A DNA stretch of 24,989 bases, taken from contig CAZWXI010000041.1 of NCBI GenBank assembly GCA_964637845.1, positions 1-24,989 on the forward strand, read 5' to 3'. Below are positions 23,266 to 24,989 of the stretch, one piece after another. The stretch comes from PGYU01 sp964637845 (GTDB taxonomy: Bacteria; Bacteroidota; Ignavibacteria; Kapaibacteriales; UBA2268). The notes beneath the pieces are model-generated. The model was not told where the DNA came from. It did not search any database and saw only the letters and a program-made list of their open reading frames with translations. Position numbers and translations under genes: made by a program. Each line of letters begins with the position of its first letter. The first letter of the stretch is position 1.

Positions 23266-24897
23266 ATGTTTTGCTATCAATGTGAACAAAATGTCAGGTT
23301 CAGATGTATGGATAATTTGGGAGTTTGCGGTAAGGACGACCTGACATCGAAACTACAGGACATATTAATGTACTCCATCCAAGGACTTGCGTATTTTGCA
23401 GATAAATTAACCCAAAACCGCAATATAATCGAAAAATACGATAAATACGCAATCGAAGCACTGTTTACAACTATGACAAATGTCAACTTCGATGCTCTAC
23501 GAATAAAAAACATGATTTCCGAAATTATCGAAGCAAGAGATGAAGCAAAAAAACTCGCAGAAGAATCGGGTTTGATTTCTCAAGAGCAAATTCCTGATTT
23601 TGCAGAATTTAAATGGTATGATGATTATACATTTATCCAAGAATTCTGGAATAAATGTTCAATTCCCGTACGTCAAGTAAGATTCGGCAGGATTATTACT
23701 GGATTGCAAGAGCTTGTGCTGTATGGACTTAAAGGAATGTCAGCTTATCTTGACCACGCTCTAATCTTAGGATATAAAACCGAAGAACCATATGCATTTC
23801 TGCACCGAACTCTTTCTAGCGTTACTCTGAGTGACGACCCGAAAGAACTCCTTAAAATGGCGATTGAAACCGGACGCCAAAACCTTAAAGTCATGGAATT
23901 GCTTGATACAGCGCATACTACAAGATTCGGTCATCCACAACCTTCAAAAGTCAGAATTACACCGATAAAAGGTAAAGCCATACTTGTTTCAGGGCATGAT
24001 TTGAACGATTTATATAACTTATTGCTACAAACTGATGGTAAGGGAATAAATATTTACACGCACGGTGAGATGCTTCCTGCGCATGGCTATCCCGAACTTC
24101 GCAAATTCAAACATCTTGCAGGTAATTACGGTGGTGCATGGCAAGAGCAACAACTCGAATTTGACCAATTCCCCGGTGCAATCCTTATGACAACAAATTG
24201 CATTCAATACCCTTTACATACTTATGCAGACAGGATTTTCACAACTGGACTTGTCGCTTGGCAGGGAATTACGCATATCGAGGGTGGAGATTTTACCGAA
24301 CTGATTGATGCTGCAGAAGTATTGCCCGGATTTGACTCCGACGGCGAAGAAAAGTATATTTACACCGGATTTGGGCACAATGCCGTACTCAGCAACGCAG
24401 ATACCATTGTCGAGAAGCTCAAAAACGGTGCAATAAAGCGGTTCTTCTTAATAGGTGGTTGTGACGGTGCAAGGATGGGACGCAACTATTACACGGATTT
24501 CGCTCGCTCTGTCCCCGAAGATAGCATTGTCATGACATTGGCATGCGGCAAATACAGGTTCAATAAGCTCGACTTTGGTGAAGTAGCGGGATTGCCCCGA
24601 TTGCTCGACATCGGGCAATGCAATGATGCCTATTCAGCGGTCAAAATCGCAAATACATTAGCGGAAGCTTTCGAGACTGATATTAATTCACTGCCCCTTT
24701 CATTCGTCTTGTCGTGGTATGAGCAGAAAGCAGTAGCAATTTTGCTGTCACTTCTTTCTCTCGGAGTCAAAAACATCAAAATCGGTCCGGCTTTGCCTCA
24801 ATTCATTGAGCCTGAAGTTATGGAATTTCTTGTGAATAATTTTGGGCTACAAGCAATTACAAATCCGGAAAGTGACTTGAAAGCGATTCTTGGTTAA
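23266..24897 (+). CDS. hcp: Hydroxylamine reductase / hybrid-cluster protein Hcp
   Basis: A 543-residue cytoplasmic enzyme with an Fe-S cluster and a hybrid Fe-S-O cluster. It reduces hydroxylamine to ammonia, and Hcp is known to act as an NO reductase. N-terminal cluster ligands are Cys3, Cys6, Cys14 and Cys21 (C-x2-C-x7-C-x6-C). The hybrid-cluster ligands are all present: His244, Glu268, Cys312, Cys399 (GGCDGAR), Cys427 (LACGKYRFN), Cys452 (GQCNDAY), Glu486 and Lys488 (YEQKA). A strong GGAGG lies upstream of the ATG. It is the last gene of the ferredoxin-cupin-hcp operon and ends at the terminator at 24901-24928. No hcr reductase follows within the window, so the upstream ferredoxin may supply electrons. 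Confidence 0.97.
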   Translation: MFCYQCEQNVRFRCMDNLGVCGKDDLTSKLQDILMYSIQGLAYFADKLTQNRNIIEKYDKYAIEALFTTMTNVNFDALRIKNMISEIIEARDEAKKLAEESGLISQEQIPDFAEFKWYDDYTFIQEFWNKCSIPVRQVRFGRIITGLQELVLYGLKGMSAYLDHALILGYKTEEPYAFLHRTLSSVTLSDDPKELLKMAIETGRQNLKVMELLDTAHTTRFGHPQPSKVRITPIKGKAILVSGHDLNDLYNLLLQTDGKGINIYTHGEMLPAHGYPELRKFKHLAGNYGGAWQEQQLEFDQFPGAILMTTNCIQYPLHTYADRIFTTGLVAWQGITHIEGGDFTELIDAAEVLPGFDSDGEEKYIYTGFGHNAVLSNADTIVEKLKNGAIKRFFLIGGCDGARMGRNYYTDFARSVPEDSIVMTLACGKYRFNKLDFGEVAGLPRLLDIGQCNDAYSAVKIANTLAEAFETDINSLPLSFVLSWYEQKAVAILLSLLSLGVKNIKIGPALPQFIEPEVMEFLVNNFGLQAITNPESDLKAILG

Positions 24898-24900
24898 TTT

Positions 24901-24928
24901 ATCCCCGCCCGCAATTGCGGGCGGGGAT
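24901..24928. terminator. Hairpin terminator after hcp
   Basis: ATCCCCGCCCGCAA (24901-24914) is followed at once by its exact reverse complement (24915-24928): a 28-bp perfect palindrome, very GC-rich, with an AATT loop in practice. Downstream is ATTTATTATAAT, a weak U-run. It starts 3 nt after the hcp stop. Confidence 0.75.
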
Positions 24929-24989
24929 ATTTATTATAATATATTATATTTCAACGACTTATGGATATTGTACCAGTTTTGACTGTACC

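Noticed and set aside
24929..24989. Right edge after the hcp terminator
   Set aside because: Only AT-rich sequence and no gene start, repeat or RNA that I can support in 61 bp.

Overview
The window looks like chromosomal DNA from an AT-rich member of the Bacteroidota / Ignavibacteriota / Kapabacteria side of the FCB group. Three things point there: C-terminal sorting tails typical of type IX secretion (T9SS) cargo at the left edge and in the gene at 13956-14624; Bacteroidota-style promoters (TTTG, 19-20 bp, TAnnTTTG) upstream of several genes; and best-recognised proteins that fit that group. The exact lineage is inference. I see no rRNA, tRNA, CRISPR array, insertion sequence or phage gene.

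Left part (1-7618). The first 380 bp hold two decayed T9SS tails interrupted by short palindromic repeats. They are followed by an exported DJ-1/PfpI-family protein, then a leftward pair (UDP-glucuronate decarboxylase-like SDR enzyme and a half-size ABC exporter, overlapping by 1 nt), then rightward recG, which meets a leftward MATE efflux pump with overlapping stop codons.

Middle (7619-17981). A 344-bp spacer with a good promoter and a hairpin-containing leader precedes the division operon ftsQ-ftsA-ftsZ. It ends at a bidirectional terminator shared with leftward class I fructose-bisphosphate aldolase fbaB. Next come an unrecognised secreted, probably beta-propeller protein, and a leftward set of acyl-CoA dehydrogenase, LolC/E-like permease and a small T9SS-tailed protein. 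A DUF1573 periplasmic protein follows, with its own clear promoter and terminator.

Right part (18103-24928) is a coherent reactive-nitrogen module. Leftward nrfH-nrfA encode the membrane quinol oxidase and pentaheme nitrite reductase that make ammonium from nitrite; an outer-membrane barrel gene lies 38 bp downstream. Upstream lies an Rrf2-family regulator with three Cys and one His placed like an Fe-S sensor. Divergent from it is an operon of a ferredoxin-like protein, a small cupin and hybrid-cluster protein Hcp (NO/hydroxylamine reduction). A perfect 9+9 bp inverted repeat lies over the expected start of the hcp-operon transcript. A one-mismatch copy of its downstream arm sits at exactly the same distance from the -7 box of nrfH, and a third related half-site lies just upstream of the regulator gene. 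The simplest reading is one Fe-S regulator controlling nitrite ammonification and NO detoxification together, through an operator defined here only from sequence. This is the most interesting feature of the window.
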